Assembly (NCBI GenBank): GCA_943913135.1
Contig: CALTVE010000002.1
Span: 124,001 to 188,000, forward strand
Origin: an uncultured Francisella sp.
GTDB taxonomy: Bacteria; Pseudomonadota; Gammaproteobacteria; Burkholderiales; Neisseriaceae
Reading direction: 5' to 3'
Length of the DNA stretch: 64,000 nucleotides
In this document: positions 43,726-53,055 of the stretch, piece after piece
Layout: each line of letters opens with the position of its first letter
Numbering within the stretch: position 1 is the stretch's first letter
Notes under the pieces: generated by a model
The model's database searches: none
Told to the model about the DNA's origin: nothing
The model's input: only the letters and a program-made list of their open reading frames with translations
Translations under genes and position numbers: made by a program

Positions 43726-45198
43726 ATGAAGGGGAATAGATTAGGGATTTTGCTCAGCGCACTGACTTTAAGCGCGTGTGTTCACGTGGGGAAGATGCCA
43801 GAAATAAAAGAAATTGATTTACCGAATCATTTTGAAAATGCGCCCGCTTTGTCTTCTTATTCAACCAATTTACAAGAATGGTGGCGACAATGGCAGGATC
43901 CCATTTTAAATCGCTTGATTGAGGAAGGCTTAATTGAAGGCAGCACGATCAAGAAAGGGAAAGAGACGATGAAAGTCGCCCATGCTTATAAAGCGGTTGT
44001 CCATGCGGAACTTTGGCCGATGATTGGAGCTGTAGCCGGTGGTGGGTACGCGAAAGGGCGGTTTGCCGAAATGGATCTAAAAGAATTGGGGATAGGGCAT
44101 TTAGACAGTGATCTTTACACTCGAGGGGCCGGGATCTTAGGACGCTGGAAGGTGGATGTATTTGGTCAGCAACAAAAACAAATAGAATCGGCGCAATATA
44201 ACCTATTGAGTACCAAAGATTTGTTTTATGTGACTCAAATGGCGTTATCAGTGCAGATTGCAGAACATTATTTTGCTGTCTTAGCCAGTCATTATCAGTT
44301 GAATTTCACAGATAAAGCGTTAAAGACGTTACAAGGCTTAAAAAAATACACGCAAGAGCGTTTTAACGCAGGACAAACCTATCCTACCGAAATCAGCGAG
44401 ATTTCTGCTCAGATAGCTCAATTAGAGGCGCAAAAAGCTTTATTGCAAGCGCAACTGAGTCAGCAAGAAAAAAGCATTGCGGTTTTAACTGGGCATAATC
44501 CCGAAGGTTATCACTTAAATTATAGACTGGATACGCTGAATCATATTCCCCCCATACCTACGGGAATCGTGCCTAGCGATTTACTGTACCACCGGCCTGA
44601 TTTATTAGCGCGCCAAAACATGATCTTATCGTTAAGAGCTTTGGCACAATATGCCCGTGCCGATCTGTTTCCTAAATTTTATATTAACTTTGGCCTTTTA
44701 AACGGAAAACTCAGCTTAAATCCATTCACCCATTTTTCTGGCTTAGGACCATTGGTCGATTTTGGTATTCAATTGCCGCTTTTTATGCAAGGTAAAATGG
44801 TCGCTAAAATCGTTGCCCATGATGCCATGCTGCAGAGGGCGATCTACGACTATGAAGATGCCGTGCGTAGCGCTTTAGAGCAAGTAGAAGACGCCTATCG
44901 CTGGCGCTTGGCCTATGATCAATCAGTGGCTAAAAATGCAAAAGCTGTGGACCTACTTAAAAAACGTATGCACGATACGCAACTGCTGTTTAAATATGAT
45001 GCGGCCACTTATGACAAAGTCCTATTAAGTGAATTGGATTCTTTAAAGGCAGAAGAAGAGGTGGTGCGGCAAAAATTGAACCAAGCACGCGCTACGATCC
45101 TTTTGTATCAAGCGGTAGGGGGCGGCTGGCAGGAGGAAAAAGAAGAAGCAAAGATTAATAAGGGAAAAGTACAAAAAACTAAGCGGCAAAAAGCCTAA
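43726..45198 (+). CDS. outer membrane efflux lipoprotein (OprM/NodT type)
   Basis: 490 residues. The signal ends in LTLSAC, a lipobox with the lipid-bearing Cys at about residue 18. Two OEP repeats contain the long helical stretches, with NLQEWWRQWQDPILNRLI near 48 (typical for this family) and LLYHRPDLLARQ near 286. It supplies the outer membrane channel, so the operon encodes a complete tripartite pump. The C-terminal tail is Lys-rich. It overlaps the convergent ALA synthase gene by 20 bases. Confidence 0.93.
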   Translation: MKGNRLGILLSALTLSACVHVGKMPEIKEIDLPNHFENAPALSSYSTNLQEWWRQWQDPILNRLIEEGLIEGSTIKKGKETMKVAHAYKAVVHAELWPMIGAVAGGGYAKGRFAEMDLKELGIGHLDSDLYTRGAGILGRWKVDVFGQQQKQIESAQYNLLSTKDLFYVTQMALSVQIAEHYFAVLASHYQLNFTDKALKTLQGLKKYTQERFNAGQTYPTEISEISAQIAQLEAQKALLQAQLSQQEKSIAVLTGHNPEGYHLNYRLDTLNHIPPIPTGIVPSDLLYHRPDLLARQNMILSLRALAQYARADLFPKFYINFGLLNGKLSLNPFTHFSGLGPLVDFGIQLPLFMQGKMVAKIVAHDAMLQRAIYDYEDAVRSALEQVEDAYRWRLAYDQSVAKNAKAVDLLKKRMHDTQLLFKYDAATYDKVLLSELDSLKAEEEVVRQKLNQARATILLYQAVGGGWQEEKEEAKINKGKVQKTKRQKA

Positions 45199-46372
45199 AG
45201 AGCGCTTCGCTTAAATCGTTAATCATGGAATCATTGTGTAAGGGCGTAGGCGCAAAACGCAGACGCTCTGTCCCAGTGGCAACGGTAGGGTAATTAATCG
45301 GCTGCGCGTATATATGGTGTTCTTTTAACAGAATGTCGCTCATCGCTTTGGTTTTAAGGGCATCTCCCACCAGTACAGGCACAATGTGGGTATCGTTTTC
45401 GATAATAGGGATGGCCTTTGTTTTTAAAGCCTCTTTCAAGTGGCGCGTCTGTTTCTGATGAGCTAAACGTAATTGGGGATGTTGTTTTAAATATTGAATA
45501 GAGGCAATAGCCCCTGCGCAAATTACGGGGCTTAAGCTGGTGGTAAAAATAAACCCCGCCGCTAAAGAGCGGATGGCATCAATGATTAAAAGCTCAGCAG
45601 TGATATACCCCCCTTGAACGCCAAAAGCCTTGCCTAAAGTCCCATTGATAATGTCGATCCGATCGGTTAAACCCAATTCCTCACTTTTGCCTCCCCCTCT
45701 TTTTCCATAGAGTCCAACAGCATGTACTTCATCGAGATAGCTTAAGGCGTCATAGTGCTCCGCCAGTTCTATGATGGCTTGTATCGGGGCCACATCGCCT
45801 TCCATGGAATAAACAGATTCAAAGACGACACATGCTGTTTCGCCCTCCTTTTTGCATTGTTGTAATAAGTTTTTTAGTGCATCGGTATCGTTATGGGGAA
45901 AAATGCTTTTTTTTGCACGACTGTGGCGCATGCCAGTAATTAAGCTGTTGTGGTTTTTGCTATCGCTTAAAAAATGAAGGTTGGGAATGATGTTGGAGAG
46001 AGCAATTAAAGTCCATTCATTGGCTACATAAGCGCTGGTAAATAAGAGTGCCGCCTCTTTATGATGTAAATCTGCGAGTTCTTTCTCTAGAAGAACATGA
46101 TAATGACTGGTGCCGCTGATGTTACGGGTACCGCCGCTGCCGCTGCCGCAGACATCCAGTGCTTCTTTCATCGCCCTTATGACTACAGGGTTCTGACTCA
46201 TCCCTAAGTAATCGTTCGAGCACCAATTGATAATTTCGTGGGTGTGTCCTTTTTCATCGTAATAAAGGGCCCAGGGGCAAGACCCTTGTTTACGTAATAC
46301 TTCGTTAAAAATGCGGTAGCGACCATTTTCTTTTAAATGATCTAAAGTGGTTTTAAAAACGTACTTGTCCAT
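45179..46372 (-). CDS. hemA: 5-aminolevulinate synthase (C4/Shemin pathway)
   Basis: PLP enzyme that condenses glycine and succinyl-CoA to 5-aminolevulinate, the first step of heme synthesis in alphaproteobacteria and mitochondria. 397 residues. Family blocks: INWCSNDYLGMSQNPVV near 48, GSGSGGTRNISGT near 76-88, FESVYSMEGD, YLDEVHAVGLYG, and the PLP lysine Lys248 in GTLGKAFGVQGGY. ISNPTV-type alternatives (KBL, BioF) are less likely because of QPINYPTVATGTERLRF. This pathway is rare in gammaproteobacteria, which normally use glutamyl-tRNA reductase. It follows a patatin gene with a 20-base overlap. Confidence 0.9.
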   Translation of the reverse strand: MDKYVFKTTLDHLKENGRYRIFNEVLRKQGSCPWALYYDEKGHTHEIINWCSNDYLGMSQNPVVIRAMKEALDVCGSGSGGTRNISGTSHYHVLLEKELADLHHKEAALLFTSAYVANEWTLIALSNIIPNLHFLSDSKNHNSLITGMRHSRAKKSIFPHNDTDALKNLLQQCKKEGETACVVFESVYSMEGDVAPIQAIIELAEHYDALSYLDEVHAVGLYGKRGGGKSEELGLTDRIDIINGTLGKAFGVQGGYITAELLIIDAIRSLAAGFIFTTSLSPVICAGAIASIQYLKQHPQLRLAHQKQTRHLKEALKTKAIPIIENDTHIVPVLVGDALKTKAMSDILLKEHHIYAQPINYPTVATGTERLRFAPTPLHNDSMINDLSEALFRLFAA

Positions 46373-47264
46373 AGGGAAGTTTATTGATGCGTTGAGGGTG
46401 AGAAAGGGCGTCTTTTAATTGTGGTATAACAGCTTCGGTAGCCTCTTTTCCAGCTTGAATAGCTTGATCAGCCTGAAGAAAGCCACTAAAGACGCCGATC
46501 GTGCCTAATTGGGGGCGGATGATGAAATGAGCTCCTTTGAGCTCGTTGTTTAAAGCTTTTTGGTTAACCTGGCCCCAGTTATTTTCCATGTATTGCCACA
46601 CATTGGCTCCCTTAGGCACTTTGGGAGGGGAAGAAACATCCACCGCAATAACCAGTGTTGCACCAAGCTTTTTTGCTGCTTTAACCGGTACTGGGCTTAC
46701 CAGGCCGCCATCTAGGTATAAAGAGCCTTTAATGAGGGTGGGGGGAAATAGAGGGGGTAAACTGGCCGAAGCACGTACCGCTTGCCCTACATCCCCTTGA
46801 TTAAAAATCTGGGCTTGACCAGTTTTCTTATTTAAAGCAATAGCAGCAAATTGAATCGGGAAGTCTTCAATTTTTTTACCAAATACCGCTTTATTAACAA
46901 TCCTCTGCAGAGGAAAACTGTTTAAATAGCTGCCGCTAAAAGGGTGGTCGTAGTCCACCAGTTTTCCGGGAAGATTTTTATGTGCCAATTGAGTAATCTC
47001 GTTCGGGCTTAAGCCTGCTGCATAAAGCGCTCCTACTACAGCGCCTGCGCTTGTGCCCGTGATCACTTTGATTGGAATATGGTGTTCTTGTAGGCTTTGT
47101 AAGACGCCAATATGGGCAAGACCGCGAAAGCCCCCTCCCCCCAAAGCTATCCCTACCACCAAAGGTTTAGAAAGAGGAGGCAGCTCTTTTCTTTGCTGAC
47201 AGGAAGTTAAGAAAAAGGTCCCTAAACTTAATAGTAAAAAGTAGCGAAAAAGATTTTTCATCAA
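46353..47264 (-). CDS. patatin-like phospholipase lipoprotein (RssA-like)
   Basis: 303 residues. An N-terminal lipoprotein signal (FFLTSC, Cys22) places it on a membrane facing the periplasm. The patatin fold shows the oxyanion motif GGGGFRGLAHIGVL, the nucleophile GTSAG (Ser72) and the Asp of the dyad in LDGGLVSPVPV. Expected to hydrolyse acyl esters such as phospholipids. Its lipid anchor is unusual compared with cytoplasmic RssA. Both neighbours on this strand overlap it: amgK by 4 bases, ALA synthase by 20. Confidence 0.88.
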   Translation of the reverse strand: MMKNLFRYFLLLSLGTFFLTSCQQRKELPPLSKPLVVGIALGGGGFRGLAHIGVLQSLQEHHIPIKVITGTSAGAVVGALYAAGLSPNEITQLAHKNLPGKLVDYDHPFSGSYLNSFPLQRIVNKAVFGKKIEDFPIQFAAIALNKKTGQAQIFNQGDVGQAVRASASLPPLFPPTLIKGSLYLDGGLVSPVPVKAAKKLGATLVIAVDVSSPPKVPKGANVWQYMENNWGQVNQKALNNELKGAHFIIRPQLGTIGVFSGFLQADQAIQAGKEATEAVIPQLKDALSHPQRINKLPYGQVRF

Positions 47265-48271
47265 AAACTCATGAGTGTGTGCGTTGTTTCCAGATTTAAG
47301 GTGTCATTCAAGAGACGGTATAAAGGGTGGAGAGGACGGTAGCGGCGGCAAATACGTACCACCGTTTTCATTAAAAAAGGGATTTCGTTCACATAGTGGT
47401 CTCTGTGATCTTTTTCTTTAAGACGGGCAAAAACGCCTATTATACGTAATAGACGCTGCACGCCTTGCCATTCGTAGGCCTGATAAAAATCATCGAAATG
47501 CGTCGGCACCGGCAAAGAAGCGCTTTTGGCCGCTTGCCAAAAATGAATCACAATATCTAGCACAAAATCTTCTTCAAAATAGATAAAGGCATCTTGGGTT
47601 AAAGAAAAAATATCATAACTTGGAGTACTAAGCACTGCATCTTGGAAATCCAATATCCCAATATCATCTCCTTGAAGGAGAATTAAATTGCGAATAATAT
47701 AATCCCGATGGACATATACTTTGCGCTCTTTACTTAAAAAGTCAACCAACAAATCTCGCATTTCATTCCAGGTGTCCCGTTGTTCTGGAGTGAAAGTTTT
47801 TCCATAATAAAAGAGTAGCCCCCACTGGATAAATAAATCCATCTCTTTCTTAAGTTCACTGGCGCTATGAAGAGGCAAAGTCCCTTCACGAGTGCCTTTT
47901 TGTAATTGGATAATCGGGGCACTTGCTTTAAGAAGTAATTCTCGGGCAAACGCTAAATCAGAGTTGCTTTTTAAAAGGTGAATTAAAGTGTTATCGCCAA
48001 AATCTTCCAATACTAAAAAGCCTAATGAGAGTGAGTGTTCGTAGAGGCGAGGGATGCGGATTAAAGAGCGAAAAATGTGAGCAACTTTAATAAAAGATTC
48101 TAAGATGCCGGCTTCGGGGTTAGCAGACATTACTATTCGCGTCTCTTGGTTATTTAAAAGAAGACGATAGTATATTCTATCGCCGGCATCAGCGGTTAAG
48201 TAGCTGAGTTTAAAATTATTTTCTCCATAGATTGGGTTAAGCCAAGCGAGGAGAAGATGTTCCTTGGTCAT
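47261..48271 (-). CDS. amgK: aminoglycoside phosphotransferase-family sugar kinase (AmgK-like)
   Basis: 336 residues, kinase of the APH/COG3178 group. Catalytic loop VHRDYIIRNLILL and Mg-binding LDFQDAV are visible. In Pseudomonas the equivalent gene next to lptD encodes AmgK, which phosphorylates MurNAc and GlcNAc at the anomeric position in a cell-wall recycling route, followed by murU. Here murU is missing and a patatin gene follows. It is divergent from lptD, with 48 bases between the starts. Confidence 0.85.
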   Translation of the reverse strand: MTKEHLLLAWLNPIYGENNFKLSYLTADAGDRIYYRLLLNNQETRIVMSANPEAGILESFIKVAHIFRSLIRIPRLYEHSLSLGFLVLEDFGDNTLIHLLKSNSDLAFARELLLKASAPIIQLQKGTREGTLPLHSASELKKEMDLFIQWGLLFYYGKTFTPEQRDTWNEMRDLLVDFLSKERKVYVHRDYIIRNLILLQGDDIGILDFQDAVLSTPSYDIFSLTQDAFIYFEEDFVLDIVIHFWQAAKSASLPVPTHFDDFYQAYEWQGVQRLLRIIGVFARLKEKDHRDHYVNEIPFLMKTVVRICRRYRPLHPLYRLLNDTLNLETTHTLMSF

Positions 48272-48319
48272 ACAGATTGCATCAGTTTAAGGTAGAATGA
48301 ATACGTTATTTTAACGCAA

Positions 48320-50677
48320 GTGCCGGAGCATAGCGCTTTGTTTCGTATAAAGAAAGTAACTTGGTTACTGTCATTTTTAGAGTGTTCTTTGCTTGCAGAG
48401 CACGCACTGTGGGCTAAAGACACTGAAAATAATCATTTTTTTCAAAAAAAGAGCACTCAGTGTGTGCATCGTGGGGGAATGTTTTCCAAAATAGGCCCCC
48501 TGGAAACGAGTGGCGAAAAAAAGCCAGCAGAGCAAGGGGTGCGTTTTACGGTTGATAAAGCAGCTGAAGGGGTCGGTAAAGAAACGGCAGTGCTGCAAGG
48601 GAAAGTCATCGTTGAACAGCAAGATTCGGTGTTAAATACCCATAATTTGCTTTATCAAAAAAACAGTCTTTTTGCTCCCTCTCTATTTGTTTTACAGCAG
48701 GGAAGCGAAAAGCTCAGAGGTGAAAAGTTAAATTACAATTTGACTGATGGGCGACTTAAAGCCGAGAATTTTCAGTTTTATCGACGAGGGGATAAATTCC
48801 CTGTACAGGCAGCGGGAGATAGAGTAGAGCGTGCTCAGAAAGGGTTTTATCGTCTGAATAATGCGCGATTAAATACCTGCGAAGAAGGGGATGATAGTTG
48901 GTATGTTGCCGCTAAAGAAATTGATGCCGACTATAATAAAAATATAGGGATTGCTAAGGGTGCACGCCTAGTGTTTAAAGGAATCCCGCTGCTTTATGTG
49001 CCTTGGTTTGATTTTCCATTAAATAGTTCACGTAAGAGCGGGTTTTTAAATCCTATTTTAGGGGTAAAAACTGATAGCGGAGTGGAAATTGGGTTGCCTT
49101 ATTATTTTAATGTGGCCCCTAATTATGATGCAACGTTAACGCCGCATTTTTATAGTCAGCGCGGTTTGGCAGTGGATGGTGAATTTCGCTATTTAGAGAA
49201 ATATTTCTCCGGAGTTGTACACACCAGCATTCTTCCTCACGATAAAAAGGTAGAGCCGGGTATTCCGCATCGGCGGTACGCTGTTAGCTTCGAGCAGCAA
49301 GGGGCTTTGACTGACCATCTCCACTGGGGAATAGATTTCCATCAGGTATCCGATCGCCTTTATTTTAAGGATTTTGGTACCCGCACGGCTTCTGTTGAAG
49401 GCGATAATCTCAACCGGCAAATGTGGATAAATTATGAAAACAATTTAGTGGGGGGGCCTTTTTCTGCTTTTTTAACCGTACAAAGTTATCAGACTTTGCA
49501 GAACAGTGCTCATACGGTGCGTGAGCCTTATCATTTGGCACCACAATTAGATGTTCACTGGGAAAAAACGGTGGGTAAGCAGGGTGAATTTGACGTTTTT
49601 GGGCAAATCAGTAATTTCCGCCACAAAACCAAAATCAAAGGCTGGCGTTATCTTTTATATCCGCAATTGCAATGGAATTTCTCCGAAGAGTGGGGCTATG
49701 TTCGGCCAAAAATAGGGTTACATGCCACTTATTATTCTTTGGAAAGCAAGAATCAACAGAGACAAAAAAAACTTTCTCGATTGTTACCGATATTTAGCTT
49801 AGATTCGGGGTTAATTTTTGAAAGAGCTCTGGTTTGGAAAGGAGAAAATTTTGTTCAGTCTCTGGAACCTAGAATTTTATATACCTATATCCCTAATCAA
49901 GAGCAGCAAGATATACCTAGTTTTGACAGCGAAGAATTAGAACCTAATTTTTCCAATCTTTTCCGGGAAAACCGCTACACAGGTTACGATCGGGTCAACG
50001 GCGCTAACGATTTAAGTTATAGCTTAGTCAGTCGTTTTTATCATCAGAAAGATGGTGAAGAATGGTTGCGTTTAGGGATAGGCCAGAGAGTGCAGTTTAA
50101 AGAGCATCTACCACTGGTCGATGAATGGGATCACAAAGTTAAGGGCCATGGAGGGGACACCTTTATATTTGCGCACGGTAGAATAACTGATAAAATAAGG
50201 GTTAATGCGGATGGGTACACCAGCAGTTATGGCAAAAGTAGAAACCGCTATCGAATTGGCTTTCATTACGATGACCATCACGGTAAATTAGTAAAACTGA
50301 TTTACAAGTATGGAGGGCGCCGCACGCGGTTAGCGCCAGAGGGCAATGTGCCCAAGCAAGCAGAACAATTCGAACAACTGGATAGCTCGTTCGAGTGGCC
50401 GATCAACGAACGTTATTCTATCTTGGGGCGCTATAACTACTCCTTGACTGATAAAAAAATGCTTGATGGCCTAATGGGGCTGAATTATCTAAGTAAGTGC
50501 CACTGTTGGAGTGTAAGTGCGGTCTATGAAACCTATATGACCGATTATAATAAGCGCAAAAGTACAGTATTTTTTCGATTAAATTTAAGGGGTTTAGGGG
50601 GCTTGGGGCTGCGCCCTTCAGGATCGAGTTATTACCGTTCTATCCCTGGCTATGTCCCCAAAAGGAAGGTTAAATAG
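48320..50677 (+). CDS. lptD: LPS-assembly protein LptD
   Basis: Outer membrane translocon that inserts LPS into the outer leaflet with LptE. 785 residues from a GTG start. An export signal (about residues 8-31) precedes an LptA-like periplasmic domain (about 70-215) and a large C-terminal barrel. Four conserved cysteines occur in the right places: Cys48, Cys187, and Cys727/Cys729 (CHC in place of the adjacent pair in E. coli). These should form the interdomain disulfides needed for function. Surface match: DDSWYVAAKEIDAD near 191. surA follows 2 bases later, the usual order. Confidence 0.94.
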   Translation: MPEHSALFRIKKVTWLLSFLECSLLAEHALWAKDTENNHFFQKKSTQCVHRGGMFSKIGPLETSGEKKPAEQGVRFTVDKAAEGVGKETAVLQGKVIVEQQDSVLNTHNLLYQKNSLFAPSLFVLQQGSEKLRGEKLNYNLTDGRLKAENFQFYRRGDKFPVQAAGDRVERAQKGFYRLNNARLNTCEEGDDSWYVAAKEIDADYNKNIGIAKGARLVFKGIPLLYVPWFDFPLNSSRKSGFLNPILGVKTDSGVEIGLPYYFNVAPNYDATLTPHFYSQRGLAVDGEFRYLEKYFSGVVHTSILPHDKKVEPGIPHRRYAVSFEQQGALTDHLHWGIDFHQVSDRLYFKDFGTRTASVEGDNLNRQMWINYENNLVGGPFSAFLTVQSYQTLQNSAHTVREPYHLAPQLDVHWEKTVGKQGEFDVFGQISNFRHKTKIKGWRYLLYPQLQWNFSEEWGYVRPKIGLHATYYSLESKNQQRQKKLSRLLPIFSLDSGLIFERALVWKGENFVQSLEPRILYTYIPNQEQQDIPSFDSEELEPNFSNLFRENRYTGYDRVNGANDLSYSLVSRFYHQKDGEEWLRLGIGQRVQFKEHLPLVDEWDHKVKGHGGDTFIFAHGRITDKIRVNADGYTSSYGKSRNRYRIGFHYDDHHGKLVKLIYKYGGRRTRLAPEGNVPKQAEQFEQLDSSFEWPINERYSILGRYNYSLTDKKMLDGLMGLNYLSKCHCWSVSAVYETYMTDYNKRKSTVFFRLNLRGLGGLGLRPSGSSYYRSIPGYVPKRKVK

Positions 50678-50679
50678 GC

Positions 50680-51306
50680 ATGCAAGTAAAACAATATCTC
50701 AGAATGGCCATCTTGGCTTCGTTTTTCAGTATTAGTCAAGCGGCTAATGTGCAATGGGTTGACAAAATTGCTGTGATTGTCAATAACGATGTAATCACTG
50801 AACGCGATATCCAAGATATTAGCAATCAGCTCAAAGCTTCTGCCAGCGGTAAACAATTGACGGGTGTCAATATCAGAGAAGTTGCCACCGACAATTTGAT
50901 CAGCGAGCGGCTTTTAAAACAAGCGGCCGAAAACATGCAGCTTACAATTTCTGATCAAGAAATTGATCAGCAAATTCGTAAGGTGGCGACAGCGAATCAT
51001 TTGACTGTAGCTCAATTTTTGGCCGAAATAAAGCGCGAAGGGGTAGGAGAGCAACGCCTGAAACAGACAATGAAAGAGAACCTCCTGGTGCAAAAACTGG
51101 TGACTGCGACGGCGCAAGATCAGGCGCAGGTAAGCGATGAAGAAGTAGCTGCATTTTTGCAAGAAAAAAAATTAACGCCTACAGAGCAAAATAAAGAGAA
51201 GGTGCAACAATTTATTCTTTCTATGAAAGAGCAGCAGATTTTGCAATCTATAGCGCAAGATTTAAAGAAGAGTGCTTACATCGAATTTAAGAAAAAGCCT
51301 TATTAA
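50680..51306 (+). CDS. surA: SurA-type periplasmic chaperone without PPIase domains
   Basis: Helps outer membrane proteins such as LptD reach the BAM complex. Only 208 residues against ~430 in E. coli. A signal peptide (to about residue 22) and the SurA N-domain (VDKIAVIVNNDVITERDI through NLISERLLKQAAE) are present. VSDEEVAAFLQ is then followed not by parvulin domains but directly by the C-terminal helix and strand, ending FILSMKEQQI...LKKSAYIEF. So both PPIase modules are absent and the chaperone core is kept. The position between lptD and pdxA supports the identity. Confidence 0.88.
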   Translation: MQVKQYLRMAILASFFSISQAANVQWVDKIAVIVNNDVITERDIQDISNQLKASASGKQLTGVNIREVATDNLISERLLKQAAENMQLTISDQEIDQQIRKVATANHLTVAQFLAEIKREGVGEQRLKQTMKENLLVQKLVTATAQDQAQVSDEEVAAFLQEKKLTPTEQNKEKVQQFILSMKEQQILQSIAQDLKKSAYIEFKKKPY

Positions 51307-52279
51307 TGAAGCTAGATCTTTTATAGCTGATCCCACTCCTTTGGTGGTGACCAGCGGTGAGCCGGCTGGGGTGGGACCGGATATTGTTCTCTCTTTATTA
51401 AAGAAAAATCTAAGTTATCCCATAGAGATACTGGGCGATGTGAGAGTTTTCCAAGAACGCTCTGCTTTGCTAGGCTTGGAAAAAGAGTTTTATCGAGCTT
51501 TATCAGCACAGGGGAAGGTTCGATTTCGCGATATTCCTTGTGCAGCACCGGTAGAGCCAGGTAAACTTAATACCTCCAATGCCCCGTATGTGTTAAAACT
51601 TGTTGAAACTGCTTTAGAAGGTATTGAAGAAAAGCGTTATAAAGTTTTAGTCACTGGCCCTGTACATAAGGGGGTGATCAATAAAGCGGGTATACCTTTT
51701 ACCGGTCATACTGAATTCTTGCAGCAGGCAGCCGGAGTAAAAAGAGTGATCATGATGTTTAAAGCGCCGAATTTAGCGGTAGCTTTAGCGACAACTCATC
51801 TTCCGTTAAAAAAAATCCCTACCGCGATAAACCGCAATTTACTGGAAGAAATCATCCCCTTATTAGCGATTGAATTAAAAAATAAATTTAAGATAGAGCG
51901 TGCAAGAATTGCTGTGACGGGTTTAAATCCGCATGCGGGAGAAGGGGGCTATTTGGGATCAGAAGAAGAAAATATTATTAAACCTGCTATACGTACCTGC
52001 CAAGAACAAGGTTTTTTAGTAGAGGGTCCTTTTTCTGCCGACACTGTGTTTCAAAAAAAAATTATAGAGGATCATGATATTGTGCTTGGGATGTATCATG
52101 ATCAGGTATTGCCGGTCATAAAATATGCCGGCTTTTTCGAGGCGGTAAATGTTACTTTAGGACTTCCTTATGTGCGGGTTTCAGTAGATCACGGCAGTGC
52201 CTTGGAGCTGGCAGGGACAGGCAAAGCAAGTCCCCAAAGTTTGCTTGCAGCCCTTTCTTTAGCGGCAACTTTGGAGTAG
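51272..52279 (+). CDS. pdxA: 4-hydroxythreonine-4-phosphate dehydrogenase
   Basis: NAD-dependent enzyme of pyridoxal phosphate synthesis. 335 residues from a GTG at 51272 that lies inside the end of surA (35-base overlap); no ATG exists between it and the conserved PLVVTSGEPAGVGPDIV, so this start (or a later TTG/GTG at 51341-51347) is used. Seen: TGPVHKGVINKAGIPFTGHTEFL, LNPHAGEGGYLG and MYHDQVLPVIKY with metal-binding His. ksgA, often next, is replaced by the mla genes. PLP is needed by the ALA synthase and LysA encoded nearby. Confidence 0.94.
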   Translation: MLTSNLRKSLINEARSFIADPTPLVVTSGEPAGVGPDIVLSLLKKNLSYPIEILGDVRVFQERSALLGLEKEFYRALSAQGKVRFRDIPCAAPVEPGKLNTSNAPYVLKLVETALEGIEEKRYKVLVTGPVHKGVINKAGIPFTGHTEFLQQAAGVKRVIMMFKAPNLAVALATTHLPLKKIPTAINRNLLEEIIPLLAIELKNKFKIERARIAVTGLNPHAGEGGYLGSEEENIIKPAIRTCQEQGFLVEGPFSADTVFQKKIIEDHDIVLGMYHDQVLPVIKYAGFFEAVNVTLGLPYVRVSVDHGSALELAGTGKASPQSLLAALSLAATLE

Positions 52280-52281
52280 CT

Positions 52282-53055
52282 ATGAACAAAGGACCGCGGA
52301 TTCGTTTTGCAGGAGTGGATTTTTCTTGGGGGGATAAGGCCATTGTGCGTAATTTATCCTTTACTCTGCCAAGTGCAAGTTTTACTTCCATTATTGGTCC
52401 TTCAGGAGTGGGCAAAAGTACGCTTTTGCAGCTAATTGGCGGTTTATTGCACCCCAAGCGGGGAGAAATTTTTATCGACGGTGAAGAAGTAAGCTGCTAT
52501 AGCGAAAAACAGTGGCGCCCCTTAAAGGCTAAGATGGGCTATCTTTTTCAACAAGGCGCCTTGTTTAGTGATTTGACGGTAGCAGAAAATATTGCTCTAC
52601 CGCTTACTGAGTACCGCGATCTGAAGCAGGAAATTATTCAAAAACGGGTGGAGGAAGCGCTGTCTGAAGTTGGATTAAAAGGAACAGGTCATCTTTGGCC
52701 TTATCAGTTATCAGGTGGGATGATAAAAAGAGTTGCTTTAGCGCGTGCCCTTATTCTAGACCCTTTACTGCTACTGTATGATGAACCGTTCACTGGTTTA
52801 GATCCAATTAGTTTAAAACAAATATGTGAAGTGCTTATAAAAGTAAGAAGGGGTAATCTGGCTACTCGAATAATGGTCAGTCATCACATCAGCGAAGCAC
52901 TTTTGTTAAGCGACTATATTTTGTTTTTGGGAAGTGAGGGGATAATTTTTTTTGGAAGTCCAAAAGCGTTCATAGAAAGTCAGGATAAAAGGGTACAAGC
53001 CTTTTTGCCACCTGGCTTAAATTTCAAGCGAAAGGAATTTTTGCACAGTGATTAA
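52282..53055 (+). CDS. mlaF: phospholipid transport ATP-binding protein MlaF
   Basis: ATPase of the MlaFEDB complex that moves phospholipids between inner membrane and periplasmic MlaC to keep outer membrane asymmetry. 257 residues. Walker A GPSGVGKST near 40, Q-loop in YLFQQGALF, the signature LSGGMIKRVALARAL (typical MlaF wording) and Walker B LLLYDEPFTGLDP. It starts 2 bases after pdxA and overlaps mlaE by 8 bases. Confidence 0.94.
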   Translation: MNKGPRIRFAGVDFSWGDKAIVRNLSFTLPSASFTSIIGPSGVGKSTLLQLIGGLLHPKRGEIFIDGEEVSCYSEKQWRPLKAKMGYLFQQGALFSDLTVAENIALPLTEYRDLKQEIIQKRVEEALSEVGLKGTGHLWPYQLSGGMIKRVALARALILDPLLLLYDEPFTGLDPISLKQICEVLIKVRRGNLATRIMVSHHISEALLLSDYILFLGSEGIIFFGSPKAFIESQDKRVQAFLPPGLNFKRKEFLHSD

